Shown: positions 24,575 through 32,750 of the stretch, one piece after another
Layout: each line of letters begins with the position of its first letter
How positions within the stretch are numbered: position 1 is the stretch's first letter
NCBI GenBank assembly: GCA_023453725.1
Contig: JAEXTB010000308.1
Coordinates: forward strand, 1 to 38,461
DNA from: Bacillota bacterium
GTDB lineage: Bacteria; Bacillota; Clostridia; Christensenellales; CAG-138
Reading direction: 5' to 3'
Length of the DNA: 38,461 nucleotides
Notes under the pieces: generated by a model
The model's input: the letters and a program-made list of their open reading frames with translations, nothing else
Databases searched by the model: none
What the model was told of the DNA's origin: nothing
Program-made: the position numbers and the translations under genes

Positions 24575-24658
24575 CTGACAACCCCCTACAATGCAATATG
24601 GAAAAATATCAAGAAGAGAAGGCCGCAACCTGCAGCGGAGCGGCGTAATCCTTTCATT

Positions 24659-24685
24659 ATATCGGCATTTTATCCGCGGTTCTTA
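24659..24685 (-). promoter_or_regulatory. SigD (flagellar sigma factor) type promoter
   Basis: On the minus strand TAAG (24685-24682), 15 bases, then GCCGATAT (24666-24659). The SigD consensus is TAAA-N14-16-GCCGATAT, so only one base differs. It drives the chemotaxis receptor gene, which starts 85 bp downstream at 24574. Confidence 0.75.
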
Positions 24686-24976
24686 ACATTTGCAAAGCAG
24701 AAAGCTGCAATATTATGGGTCTTTTCAAAAATACAGGAAGAATTATGTCTATCAATCATTGTTCACGGTTTCGTTTTTAAAGCGATATCCTTTCAAACAG
24801 CATAATTGCCTTGCATGGTTTGCCAAAATGCCCCAAAAAAATTTGTGTATGGGTCGTATTCGTATTGCAAACGCTTAGAAAAGGGGATTTTACATAGATT
24901 TGATAATTCTAATATTGGGGGATAACAATCGGGATGTATGCTTGCAATGTAAAATGAATTGGAGGAAGTATTCAAC
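24686..24976. other. Intergenic region upstream of the phosphate operon
   Basis: An AT-rich region of about 290 bp between the receptor promoter and pstS. A phosphate-responsive promoter is expected here. Single TTAACA- and TTTACA-like hexamers and GATAAT or TAATAT -10 candidates occur, but I see no convincing spaced pair and no clear repeated Pho box. Confidence 0.5.
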
Positions 24977-25921
24977 ATGGAAGCAATCAGAAAGTTTGCA
25001 ACTCTGGCGGTCAGCGCATTACTCGTGCTTTCCGTATTCGCAGGTTGCGCGCCTGCGGCTGAAGCGCCCGCGGCGACCGAAGCACCCGCAAGCGAAGCGC
25101 CTGCGGTGACCGAAGCTCCCGCATCCACATTTGACAATAAGCAGGATATCATCGTGATCTCCCGCGAAGACGGTTCCGGCACCCGCGGCGCGTTCATTGA
25201 ACTCTTGGGCGTCGAAGTGAAGCAGGATGACGGCACCAAAGTGGATATGACAACCGTTGAAGCGCAGATCACCAACGATACCGCCGTCATGCTCACTACC
25301 GTCGCCGGTAACCCCTATGGCATCGGCTACATCTCGCTTGGCTCCCTCAATGATACAGTAAAGGCGGTCCAGGTAGACGGCGTGGACGCCACCGTTGAAA
25401 ACATCAAGGCCGGTACCTACAAGGTTTCCCGTCCGTTCAATATCGCCACAAAGGGCGAAGTGAGCGCCGCAGCGCAGGATTTCATCAACTTCATCATGAG
25501 CGCAGAAGGACAGGAAGTTGTATTGAAGAGCAAGTACATCAAAATCAATGACGCCGCTCCCGCGTTCGCTCCCACGGAAGCTTCCGGCAAGGTCGTCGTC
25601 GCCGGTTCCTCTTCTGTCACCCCCGTCATGGAAAAGCTTGCGGAAGCTTACAAGGCTGTTAATCCTAACGTCACCATCGAAATCCAGCAGAGCGACTCCT
25701 CCACCGGTATGAAGAGCGCCATCGACGGCACCTGCGACATTGGGATGGCTTCCCGTGCGCTCAAGGACAGCGAACTTTCCGAAGGCCTCACCCCGACTGC
25801 CATCGCCATGGACGGTATTGCGGTCATCGTCAACAACGAGAACACCTTCTCCAGCCTGACCTCCGACCAGATCCGTGCCATATTCACTGGCGAGATCCTC
25901 AGCTGGAGCGAGGTTGCGTAA
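24977..25921 (+). CDS. pstS: Phosphate-binding lipoprotein with circularly permuted lobes, PstS-like
   Basis: A 314-residue lipoprotein (lipobox FAGC, Cys24; a low-complexity Ala/Pro/Glu linker to about 52). The phosphate-binding domain is present in two halves in swapped order. Residues about 56-187 begin IIVISREDGSGTRGAF, which is normally the second half. Residues about 204-314, GKVVVAGSSSVTPVMEKLAE through SLTSDQIRAIFTGEILSW, are normally the first half. The protein ends at SEVA, just where the second half would usually begin. Ser-rich phosphate loops (SSSVTP, SGTRGAF, SDSSTG) are all retained, so binding is plausible. The ATG at 24977 follows TTGGAGGAAG. The pstC gene follows after 159 bp. 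Confidence 0.9.
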   Translation: MEAIRKFATLAVSALLVLSVFAGCAPAAEAPAATEAPASEAPAVTEAPASTFDNKQDIIVISREDGSGTRGAFIELLGVEVKQDDGTKVDMTTVEAQITNDTAVMLTTVAGNPYGIGYISLGSLNDTVKAVQVDGVDATVENIKAGTYKVSRPFNIATKGEVSAAAQDFINFIMSAEGQEVVLKSKYIKINDAAPAFAPTEASGKVVVAGSSSVTPVMEKLAEAYKAVNPNVTIEIQQSDSSTGMKSAIDGTCDIGMASRALKDSELSEGLTPTAIAMDGIAVIVNNENTFSSLTSDQIRAIFTGEILSWSEVA

Positions 25922-25935
25922 ACGTAACATAAACA

Positions 25936-25991
25936 ATGCCAGTGTATGGCATGGCTGCCGCCCGGAAAACGCCCCCGCGTTTTCGGGCGGC
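25936..25991 (+). other. Hairpins between pstS and pstC
   Basis: ATGCCA/TGGCAT (25936-25952) is followed by a strong stem (25957-25972 with 25977-25991) of 15 pairs with one bulged G and a CCCC loop. There is no T run. It probably stabilises the pstS mRNA or limits read-through into pstC, giving more binding protein than permease. Confidence 0.65.
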
Positions 25992-26080
25992 AAGCGCGTC
26001 CCATAAGATTGTTCCGTGCAGCATTCTGCACACCCCAAAGAACCGTATCCTAAGGAAAAAGAAATAACGGGGGAATGTTC

Positions 26081-26932
26081 ATGAAAAAATGGAAGGAACC
26101 GGCGATGAAAGGCGTATTCATCGCGGCGGCGGCCACCTCCATCCTCTCCGTAGCGCTTATCTGCATATTCCTGTTCGCAAACGGCCTCCCGGCGATATTT
26201 GAGATCGGCCCGGCCAATTTCCTTCTGGGGCGGACATGGAAGCCGGGAAATGATATTTACGGCATATTCCCTATGATTGTGGGGAGCGTCTATGTCACGG
26301 CCGGGGCCATGCTCATCGGCGTGCCCATCGGGTTGTTAATGGCCATATTCATGGCGCGCTTTTGCCCGCGCTGGCTGTACCGCGTATTAAAACCGGCAAC
26401 GGAGCTTTTGGCGGGGATCCCTTCGGTCGTATACGGCTTCTTTGGCCTGGTGGTCATCGTGCCGTTTGTACGGGAGCAGTTTGGGGGCAGCGGTGCATCC
26501 ATGCTAACTGCCTCAGTGCTCCTTGGCATTATGATATTGCCTACGATAGTGGGCGTGGCGGAGAGCGCAATCCGCGCCGTGCCGGAGAACTACTATGAAG
26601 GCTCGCTCGCGTTAGGCGCGACGCATGAGCGCAGCGTGTTTTCCACCCTGGTTCCCGCTGCGAAGTCCGGCCTGTTCGCCTCTGTTGTGCTGGGTATGGG
26701 CCGCGCCGTTGGCGAGACCATGGCGGTCATCATGGTGGCGGGCAACCAGGCGCGCATGCCTGCGGGCATACTCAAGGGACTGCGTACGCTGACTGCGAAC
26801 ATCGTCATTGAAATGGGCTACTCGGCGGATCTCCACCGCGAGGCGCTGATTGCAACAGCCGTTGTGCTCTTTATCTTCATCCTGGTCATCAACGGGCTGT
26901 TCTCGCTGCTCAAGAGGAGGTCGAACCTATGA
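26081..26932 (+). CDS. pstC: Phosphate ABC transporter permease PstC
   Basis: A 283-residue inner-membrane permease with about six hydrophobic spans. The family features are LLAGIPSVVYGFFGLVVIVP, then ILPTIVGVAESAIRAVPENY and the ABC-binding EAA-type loop EGSLALGATHERSVFSTLVPAA, followed by GRAVGETMAVIMVAG. Together with PstA it forms the channel for phosphate import powered by PstB. The ATG at 26081 has GGGGGA upstream; ATG 26075 is two codons earlier. Its stop overlaps the pstA start (ATGA), indicating coupled translation. Confidence 0.94.
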   Translation: MKKWKEPAMKGVFIAAAATSILSVALICIFLFANGLPAIFEIGPANFLLGRTWKPGNDIYGIFPMIVGSVYVTAGAMLIGVPIGLLMAIFMARFCPRWLYRVLKPATELLAGIPSVVYGFFGLVVIVPFVREQFGGSGASMLTASVLLGIMILPTIVGVAESAIRAVPENYYEGSLALGATHERSVFSTLVPAAKSGLFASVVLGMGRAVGETMAVIMVAGNQARMPAGILKGLRTLTANIVIEMGYSADLHREALIATAVVLFIFILVINGLFSLLKRRSNL

Positions 26933-27798
26933 CGGGAACGAATGCTTCTTACTATAAAACTGCCGCGCATCCGGGCAGGGGAAAAGCGATATTCTTACGG
27001 GTATTGGTTTACCTTGCCGCGATCATTACCGTTACGGTTCTGCTGTTCCTGGTCGGGTATATTTTAATCAAGGGCGTACCATATCTTACGCCGGAACTGT
27101 TTGCGTGGGAGTATACATCGGAGAACGTCTCCATGATGCCTGCCATTATCAACACCATATTGATGACGGTGCTTTCGCTCATCATTGCGGCGCCGCTTGG
27201 CGTATTTGCCGCAGTCTACCTGGTGGAGTACGCAAAGCGAGGCAGTAAATTTGTTTCCGTTGTCCGCGTGACGGCGGAAACGCTTTCGGGCATTCCTTCC
27301 ATTGTGTACGGGCTGTTTGGCCTCCTGTTCTTTGTCACCCGCCTCCAGTGGGGCATGTCCCTGCTGGCGGGCGCGTTTACTCTGGCGGTTATGATACTGC
27401 CGCTTATTATGCGTACCACCGAAGAAGCGCTAAAGGGTGTGCCGGACGCATACCGGGAAGGCAGCTTTGGCCTTGGCGCAGGGCGGTTAAGAACGGTATT
27501 TTCCATCGTACTGCCTGCGGCGGTTCCGGGCATACTTGCCGGCGTCATATTGGGCATCGGCCGCATTGTGGGAGAAACCGCGGCGCTCATTTATACGGCA
27601 GGTACTGTCGCCAAAGTGCCGGAAAATCTTCTCTCTTCCACCCGCACACTTTCGGTGCATATGTATTCGCTCGCGCGCGAGGGGCTGCATATCAACCAGA
27701 CATATGCGACTGCGGTGGTGCTGCTTATCGTCGTGGTTGGCATTAACGCGCTTTCTTCCATGGTGGCGCGCAGGCTCATTAAGCGCAACGGCAGCTAA
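26929..27798 (+). CDS. pstA: Phosphate ABC transporter permease PstA
   Basis: A 289-residue inner-membrane permease, partner of PstC. An N-terminal basic segment and first membrane span (25-50) precede the core, with AETLSGIPSIVYGLFGLLFF, ILPLIMRTTEEALKGVPDAY and the coupling loop EGSFGLGAGRLRTVFSIVLPAA, then GRIVGETAALIYTAG. The paralogous relation to PstC is plain in these motifs. The start ATG overlaps the pstC stop by 4 bp and is preceded by GAGGAGG within the pstC end. The pstB gene follows after 55 bp. Confidence 0.94.
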   Translation: MTGTNASYYKTAAHPGRGKAIFLRVLVYLAAIITVTVLLFLVGYILIKGVPYLTPELFAWEYTSENVSMMPAIINTILMTVLSLIIAAPLGVFAAVYLVEYAKRGSKFVSVVRVTAETLSGIPSIVYGLFGLLFFVTRLQWGMSLLAGAFTLAVMILPLIMRTTEEALKGVPDAYREGSFGLGAGRLRTVFSIVLPAAVPGILAGVILGIGRIVGETAALIYTAGTVAKVPENLLSSTRTLSVHMYSLAREGLHINQTYATAVVLLIVVVGINALSSMVARRLIKRNGS

Positions 27799-27853
27799 GT
27801 AAACCCTTATGGGGGCGTCACAGAAAAGGCCAGAACCGGCGAAAGGAAGAACT

Positions 27854-28621
27854 ATGGAAAAGCAGAAAAAGGCCATTAAGTTTGATATAAAGGATTTGGA
27901 TCTGTATTATAGCTCGTTTCAGGCGCTTAAGAAAGTGAACATGTCCGTGGAGGAGCGGGAGATCACCGCGTTCATCGGCCCATCCGGCTGCGGCAAGTCT
28001 ACACTTTTGAAAACGCTCAACCGCATGAACGATCTTGTGGAAGGCTGCAGGATTGTAGGCAAGGTCGCGCTCGACGGAGAAGACATTTACGGGAACATGG
28101 ATGTCAACCTTCTCAGAAAGCGCGTGGGCATGGTGTTTCAAAAGCCCAATCCGTTCCCCATGAGCGTGTACGATAACATCGCATATGGCCCGCGTACGCA
28201 CGGCGTGCGATCGAAAGCGAAGCTTGACGATATTGTGGAACGCTCGCTCACCAACGCGGCGATCTGGGATGAACTCAAGGACCGGCTCAAAAAGAGCGCC
28301 CTTGGGCTTTCCGGCGGGCAGCAGCAGCGCCTGTGCATTGCACGCGCGCTTGCTGTGGAGCCCGAGGTGTTGCTGATGGATGAGCCCACCAGTGCGCTGG
28401 ACCCCATTTCCACCTCAAAAATTGAGGATCTTGCCGTGGAATTGAAGTCAAAATATACTATAATCATCGTAACGCACAACATGCAGCAGGCTGCGCGCAT
28501 TTCAGACAAGACGGCATTCTTTTTATTGGGTGAGGTCATAGAGTACGGGGAGACGGAGCAGCTGTTTTCCATGCCAAAGGATAAACGAACAGAGGACTAC
28601 ATCACAGGGAGGTTTGGCTGA
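27854..28621 (+). CDS. pstB: Phosphate ABC transporter ATPase PstB
   Basis: A 255-residue ATPase energising phosphate import. Walker A is GPSGCGKST (about 42-50), the Q-loop region FQKPNPFPMSVYDN is diagnostic for PstB, the signature motif is LSGGQQQR, Walker B is VLLMDEPTSALDP and the switch His lies in THNMQQAARIS. The length matches the family (about 250). The ATG at 27854 has a GAAAGGAAG site; the frame is open upstream from 27809 but lacks a better start. The stop codon overlaps the phoU ATG (TGATG), so the two are coupled. Confidence 0.96.
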   Translation: MEKQKKAIKFDIKDLDLYYSSFQALKKVNMSVEEREITAFIGPSGCGKSTLLKTLNRMNDLVEGCRIVGKVALDGEDIYGNMDVNLLRKRVGMVFQKPNPFPMSVYDNIAYGPRTHGVRSKAKLDDIVERSLTNAAIWDELKDRLKKSALGLSGGQQQRLCIARALAVEPEVLLMDEPTSALDPISTSKIEDLAVELKSKYTIIIVTHNMQQAARISDKTAFFLLGEVIEYGETEQLFSMPKDKRTEDYITGRFG

Positions 28622-29277
28622 TGCGAAATAAATTCGACGAACAACTGGATTTGCTGAACAAAGAACTCATTGAAATGGGCGGGCTCATTGAGCAGGCCAT
28701 CCAGAACGCCTGCGCCGCGTTAAGAACCCATGACGCGCAGCTTGCCAAAGAAGCCATTAAGTTTGACCATGAGATCGATGAAAAGGAACGCCGTATTGAA
28801 GGCCTGTGCCTGAGGCTTTTACTGCAGCAGCAGCCGGTGGCAAGGGACCTGCGGCTCATTTCCTCTGCCCTTAAAATGATTACGGATATGGAGCGCATCG
28901 GCGACCAGGCGGCGGATATTTCGGAAATTGTGCTGGTGATGGGCAAGGACTATGACAATGTCCAGCCGGAAGAGATCCCGCTGATGGCAGATGCGACAAT
29001 CGCTATGGTAACAAACAGCATTGATGCGTTTGTGCGGCGGGATGAGGCGCTTGCGCAGCAGGTGATTGACGCGGACGACGAAGTGGACGAACGTTTCCTG
29101 CAGGTACGGGCCAAGCTGATTGAACGCTTTACGGCGGACCCGCACACCGCGGAGTATGCGCTGGATTTGTTCATGATTACTAAATATTTGGAGCGCATTG
29201 GCGACCATGCGGTCAACATTGCGGAATGGGTGCTGTTTTCCATTACCGGCATCCATCAGTCATCTGAAATGGAATAA
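28621..29277 (+). CDS. phoU: Phosphate signalling protein PhoU
   Basis: A 218-residue helical protein with two PhoU repeats. Each has the metal-binding E/DxxxD pattern: KMITDMERIGDQAADISEI in the first and KYLERIGDHAVNIAEWV in the second. PhoU links the Pst transporter to the PhoR kinase and restrains the Pho response when phosphate is plentiful. The N-terminal helix FDEQLDLLNKELIEMGGLIE is typical. The start overlaps the pstB stop. The next gene, the response regulator, starts 31 bp later. Confidence 0.95.
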   Translation: MRNKFDEQLDLLNKELIEMGGLIEQAIQNACAALRTHDAQLAKEAIKFDHEIDEKERRIEGLCLRLLLQQQPVARDLRLISSALKMITDMERIGDQAADISEIVLVMGKDYDNVQPEEIPLMADATIAMVTNSIDAFVRRDEALAQQVIDADDEVDERFLQVRAKLIERFTADPHTAEYALDLFMITKYLERIGDHAVNIAEWVLFSITGIHQSSEME

Positions 29278-29308
29278 AATCGGTACGTAAGCTTAAAAGG
29301 GGAACGGC

Positions 29309-29977
29309 ATGATTTATTATGTAGAGGATGAAACCAATATCCGGGAACTTGTGCTCTACACGCTTGCGCAGACCGGCTTCGAAGCATGCGGCTTTGAAAA
29401 CGCGGAGCAGTTCTGGAGGGGCATTGACGGTGCACATCCCGAGCTTGTCTTGCTTGACGTCATGCTGCCCGGGGAGGATGGCATTTCTATTCTGAAGCGG
29501 CTGCGTGCAGCAAACGCTACAAAAGGCATCCCCGTTATTCTTTTGACCGCCCGCGGTGCGGAATACGATAAGGTGACGGGGTTGGACGGCGGTGCTGACG
29601 ATTATATTACAAAGCCGTTTGGCATGATGGAGCTGATTTCCCGCATCAAGGCGGTGCTCCGGCGCTCTTCTCCCAAGGAACTCACGGATATTCTCGCCAT
29701 TGACGAGCTTGTCATGAACACAGAAAAGCATACCGTCACATGCGTTGGCGCAAACGTCGTGCTTTCGTTTAAGGAGTTTTCGCTGCTGCGGTTTCTGATG
29801 GAAAACCGCGGGCGCGTGTTCACGCGGGACCGGCTGTTGACCGCTGTCTGGGGCTATGATTATGCGGGCGGCACGCGCACCGTGGATGTACACATCCAGA
29901 CGCTGCGGCAGAAGCTGGGGGATTGTGCGTACCTAGTAGAGACTGTCCGTGGAGTCGGCTACCGCGCAAAGGAGTGA
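29309..29977 (+). CDS. phoB: Phosphate response regulator, PhoB/PhoP-like
   Basis: A 222-residue OmpR/PhoB-class response regulator. The receiver domain (1-115) has Glu6-Asp7, the phosphoacceptor Asp50 in ELVLLDVMLPGEDG, Thr80 and Lys102 (DDYITKPF). The C-terminal winged helix (about 130-222) contains LSFKEFSLLRFLMENRGRVF and the recognition part TRTVDVHIQTLRQKLG. It should be phosphorylated by the kinase encoded next and act on pst promoters. The ATG at 29309 has an AAAAGGGG site. The position after phoU identifies the system as phosphate-specific. Confidence 0.92.
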   Translation: MIYYVEDETNIRELVLYTLAQTGFEACGFENAEQFWRGIDGAHPELVLLDVMLPGEDGISILKRLRAANATKGIPVILLTARGAEYDKVTGLDGGADDYITKPFGMMELISRIKAVLRRSSPKELTDILAIDELVMNTEKHTVTCVGANVVLSFKEFSLLRFLMENRGRVFTRDRLLTAVWGYDYAGGTRTVDVHIQTLRQKLGDCAYLVETVRGVGYRAKE

Positions 29978-29984
29978 AAGCAAT

Positions 29985-31673
29985 ATGCAAAAGACCGTCA
30001 ACCGCTACATGGTGCTGCTTTCGCTCGCCTGCGTGCTGCTTTTGGCACTTTTGACGCTGGGCGTATTCTATGGCGTGCTTACCGGACAATTGCGCTGGGA
30101 GCAGAGGAGCGAAGCGGAGTATGTGGCGGCAGGCATGAAACTGTTGGGCGATGAAGCATACCTCCATCAGGTTCGTCAGGTGGATGAAACGCGCCTGACC
30201 CTGATTGCCGCCGATGGCACCGTGCTGTACGACACTAATGCAAACGCGGCTCAAATGGAAAACCACGGCGACAGGCCGGAGGTCATTGCGGCGCTGGCGA
30301 ACGGGGTTGGGGAAAGCACCCGGCCTTCGGAAACCATTGGGCGGGAAACGCTCTATTACGCCATAAAGCTTCCGGATGGCAGTGTGCTGCGCCTTGCGGA
30401 TACACAGGCAAGCGTTTGGGGCATCCTGTGGCGGATGCTGCCCGGGGTGATCGGCACGCTTGTTTTGACGCTGCTTATTTGCGTGCTTCTCGCAAAACGC
30501 ATGACGCGGCATGTCATTTCCCCGCTCAATGCGCTGAACCTGGACGATCCGCTCAATAACGACGTGTATGATGAGCTTTCTCCGCTTTTGTCAAGACTAG
30601 AGGCCCAAAAGCGCCAGATTGCTTCGCAGATGCGGGAACTGACCGCAAGGAGCGATGAGTTTTCCGCCATCGCCCACAACATGCGCGAAGGGCTGCTGGT
30701 ATTAAACGCCCACGGTATGATCCTTACCATCAACCGCAGCGCGCAGCGGCTGTTCCGTGCGGACAGCAAGACCTGCACGGGTAAGCATGTGCTTACCGTA
30801 GACCGCAGCCTGAAACTGCAGACTGCGGTGGAGCAGGCCGAAAAAGGCATACCTGCCGAGCAGGTCATACAGCTCAACGGCCGCAGCTACCAGCTCATTG
30901 CAAGCCCGGTGCGCGAGCGCGCGGCGGTGACAGGCGTTGTGGTGCTAATACTCGATATCACCGAGCGGGAGGAGCAGGAGCGCATGCGGCGGGAGTTCTC
31001 CGCAAACGTTTCGCATGAATTGAAAACGCCGCTCACTTCCATTTCCGGCTATGCGGAAATTATGAAAACCGGGCTGGTAAAGCCAGAAAACATGCAGGAC
31101 TTCGCGCGGCGCATATTTGAGGAAAGCACCCGGCTCATTGCCCTTGTGGAGGATACCATACGGCTTTCACGGCTCGATGAAGGGGCAGGAAATATGCCGT
31201 TTGCGCGCGTGGAACTTCTTGCGCTTGCAAACAGCGTCAAAGAGCGGCTGCTTCCTGTGGCGCAGACAAAGGATGTGATATTGCGTGTAGAGGGCGAACA
31301 TGCGGAGGTAGATGGCGTGAAGCAGGTGCTTGAGGAAATCCTCTATAACCTGTGCGATAACGGTATACGCTACAACAGGCAGGGTGGAAGCGTCACGCTT
31401 GCGGTATTGCCGCAGGCCGACGGACGCGTCAATGTCGTGGTGTCCGATACCGGCATCGGCATCCCGCCGGAGCACCAGGCCCGCGTGTTTGAACGGTTTT
31501 ACCGCGTGGACCAGAGCCATTCCAAGGAGACCGGGGGTACCGGGCTTGGCCTTGCAATCGTCAAGCGCGGCGCGCTGATGCATGGCGCAAAACTCTCTCT
31601 GGAGAGCACGGTCAATAAGGGGACGGTTATCACCGTCAAATTTCCCGCGCCTACCGTACGGGAACAGCAGTAG
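29985..31673 (+). CDS. phoR: Phosphate sensor histidine kinase, PhoR-like
   Basis: A 562-residue membrane histidine kinase. Two membrane segments (about 9-30 and 152-171) flank an extracellular sensor, followed by a short HAMP-like linker and a PAS domain (about 222-328). The dimerisation domain has the phosphoacceptor His344 in FSANVSHELKTPLTSISGYA. The ATPase domain has the N box around Asn455, G1 DTGIGI (488-493), the F region and G2 GTGLGLAIV (518-526). Spacing of 7 bp from the regulator gene indicates one operon. The ATG at 29985 follows AAAGGAG. Confidence 0.92.
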   Translation: MQKTVNRYMVLLSLACVLLLALLTLGVFYGVLTGQLRWEQRSEAEYVAAGMKLLGDEAYLHQVRQVDETRLTLIAADGTVLYDTNANAAQMENHGDRPEVIAALANGVGESTRPSETIGRETLYYAIKLPDGSVLRLADTQASVWGILWRMLPGVIGTLVLTLLICVLLAKRMTRHVISPLNALNLDDPLNNDVYDELSPLLSRLEAQKRQIASQMRELTARSDEFSAIAHNMREGLLVLNAHGMILTINRSAQRLFRADSKTCTGKHVLTVDRSLKLQTAVEQAEKGIPAEQVIQLNGRSYQLIASPVRERAAVTGVVVLILDITEREEQERMRREFSANVSHELKTPLTSISGYAEIMKTGLVKPENMQDFARRIFEESTRLIALVEDTIRLSRLDEGAGNMPFARVELLALANSVKERLLPVAQTKDVILRVEGEHAEVDGVKQVLEEILYNLCDNGIRYNRQGGSVTLAVLPQADGRVNVVVSDTGIGIPPEHQARVFERFYRVDQSHSKETGGTGLGLAIVKRGALMHGAKLSLESTVNKGTVITVKFPAPTVREQQ

Positions 31674-31700
31674 AGCGGATTAAAAAATGCAGGGAATGCC

Positions 31701-31729
31701 TTGCAATGCGTCATGGTTCCTGCTATCAT
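31701..31729 (+). promoter_or_regulatory. SigA-type promoter of the ribU leader
   Basis: TTGCAA (31701-31706), 17 bp, TATCAT (31724-31729) with a TGC extension. The transcript would begin near 31737, at the start of the FMN riboswitch. Confidence 0.65.
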
Positions 31730-31738
31730 ATATATGAT

Positions 31739-31877
31739 GCTTCGGGGCGGGGTGTAATTCCCCACCGGCGGTGATGCGGCAGGGTTCAAAGCCTGCTTAG
31801 CTAAGCCCGCGACCCCTGTTTACAGGGTTGAGCCAATGAGATTTTGGCGCCGACGGTATAGTCCGGATGGAAGAAGC
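31739..31877 (+). ncRNA. FMN riboswitch (RFN element)
   Basis: The conserved RFN blocks are present in order: TTCGGGGCGGGGTG, ATTCCCCACCGGCGGTGATG, GCCCGCGACC, GAGCCAATGAGATTTTGGCG, CCGACGGTATAGTCCGGATG and the closing GGAAGAAGC. The outer stem GCTTC/GAAGC (31739-31743 with 31873-31877) closes the junction. FMN binding is expected to turn down ribU. Confidence 0.95.
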
Positions 31878-31910
31878 GCGACGAGTTCTTTTATCGCCGC
31901 ACTTGTTTTT

Positions 31911-31940
31911 CAACGCACCGCAGCAGCGGGGCGTTTTTTG
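31911..31940 (+). terminator. FMN-controlled attenuator terminator
   Basis: AACGCACC and GGGGCGTT form an imperfect stem around GCAGCAGC, followed by six T. It is 34 bp after the aptamer and 83 bp before ribU, the usual arrangement for termination-type FMN control. Confidence 0.7.
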
Positions 31941-32022
31941 TTGCTTATCAGATCAATGCCCTTGCTGCAATGGAGCGGGAAAAGCCGGGAAGCATACATT
32001 TTTTAAACGGAGTGTTTGCAAC

Positions 32023-32604
32023 ATGAAACGGGAAAACACAAACAGGCTGGTTCACTTGGGGATGCTGGCGGGGCTTTCGCTGCTGCTGGTCTACATCATT
32101 CATTTCCCCATATTCCCCGGCGCGACGTTCCTCGAGTACGACATGGCGGATGTCCCCATACTCATCGGCACATTCCTCTACGGCCCGCTTTGGGGCATTG
32201 TGCTTACCGCGGTGGTCAGCGTTTTGCAATGGCTGCTCATTTCCCCGGCAAGTGGTTGGATTGGCGCGCTGATGCACTTTTGCGCCACCGGTACGTTTGT
32301 ACTTGTAGCGGGTCTTATCTACAGCCGCTGGCGTTCCCGCAAGGGTGCGGTCACGGGCCTCTTTTTCGGGGCACTGGGCATGATTTTGATGATGATCCCA
32401 TTGAACCTCCTATTCACCGTGCACTTCATGGGCGTGCCGCGTGAGGTGGTGGTGGATATGCTCGCCCCCATCATCATCCCCTTCAATGCCATCAAAACCG
32501 TGGCCAACGGCACGTTGACGTTCCTCCTATACAAGGCTGTTGCGCGCGTACTGCGGATTGAACGCGTGGATAATCCCACCTACGCGGTACAGAAAGCAAA
32601 GTAA
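32023..32604 (+). CDS. ribU: Riboflavin ECF transporter substrate-binding protein RibU
   Basis: A 193-residue integral membrane S component with five to six hydrophobic spans, the length expected for RibU. Family features are the N-terminal helix LGMLAGLSLLLVYI, PIFPGATFLEYDMADVPILI, where LEYDxxDVP is the RibU signature that contributes to riboflavin binding, and GAVTGLFFGALGMILMMIPLN. It works with the energy-coupling module (EcfA, EcfA', EcfT), which is not in the window. The ATG at 32023 is used. Regulation by the FMN riboswitch upstream confirms the substrate. Confidence 0.94.
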   Translation: MKRENTNRLVHLGMLAGLSLLLVYIIHFPIFPGATFLEYDMADVPILIGTFLYGPLWGIVLTAVVSVLQWLLISPASGWIGALMHFCATGTFVLVAGLIYSRWRSRKGAVTGLFFGALGMILMMIPLNLLFTVHFMGVPREVVVDMLAPIIIPFNAIKTVANGTLTFLLYKAVARVLRIERVDNPTYAVQKAK

Positions 32605-32623
32605 ACCATAAGCATAGATGACT

Positions 32624-32653
32624 GAGCCGGAGCAAACGCTCCGGTTCTTTTTG
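32624..32653 (+). terminator. Intrinsic terminator after ribU
   Basis: GAGCCGGAGC (32624-32633) pairs with GCTCCGGTTC (32638-32647) with one wobble, loop AAAC, followed by a T-rich run. Confidence 0.85.
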
Positions 32654-32678
32654 TATTTTTGCATATTAAAAAGATGAC

Positions 32679-32707
32679 TTGCGAACAAATGAACGCAAGG
32701 GTATACT
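32679..32707 (+). promoter_or_regulatory. SigA-type promoter of the tandem membrane-protein genes
   Basis: TTGCGA (32679-32684), 17 bp, TATACT (32702-32707). It lies 43 bp before the first paralogue and probably drives all five. Confidence 0.6.
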
Positions 32708-32750
32708 GGCAATAGACCCATATATATGCATTTCATAAAGGAGATTCAGC

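Noticed and set aside
24686..24976. Pho box and pstS promoter
   Set aside because: Isolated TTAACA- and TTTACA-like hexamers exist, but none is repeated at the required spacing and the best -35/-10 pairs have only 15 bp between them.
25019..26038. Long open frame on the minus strand opposite pstS (339 residues)
   Set aside because: It is antisense to a clear lipoprotein gene, has no convincing ribosome binding site and a composition typical of a codon-bias shadow.
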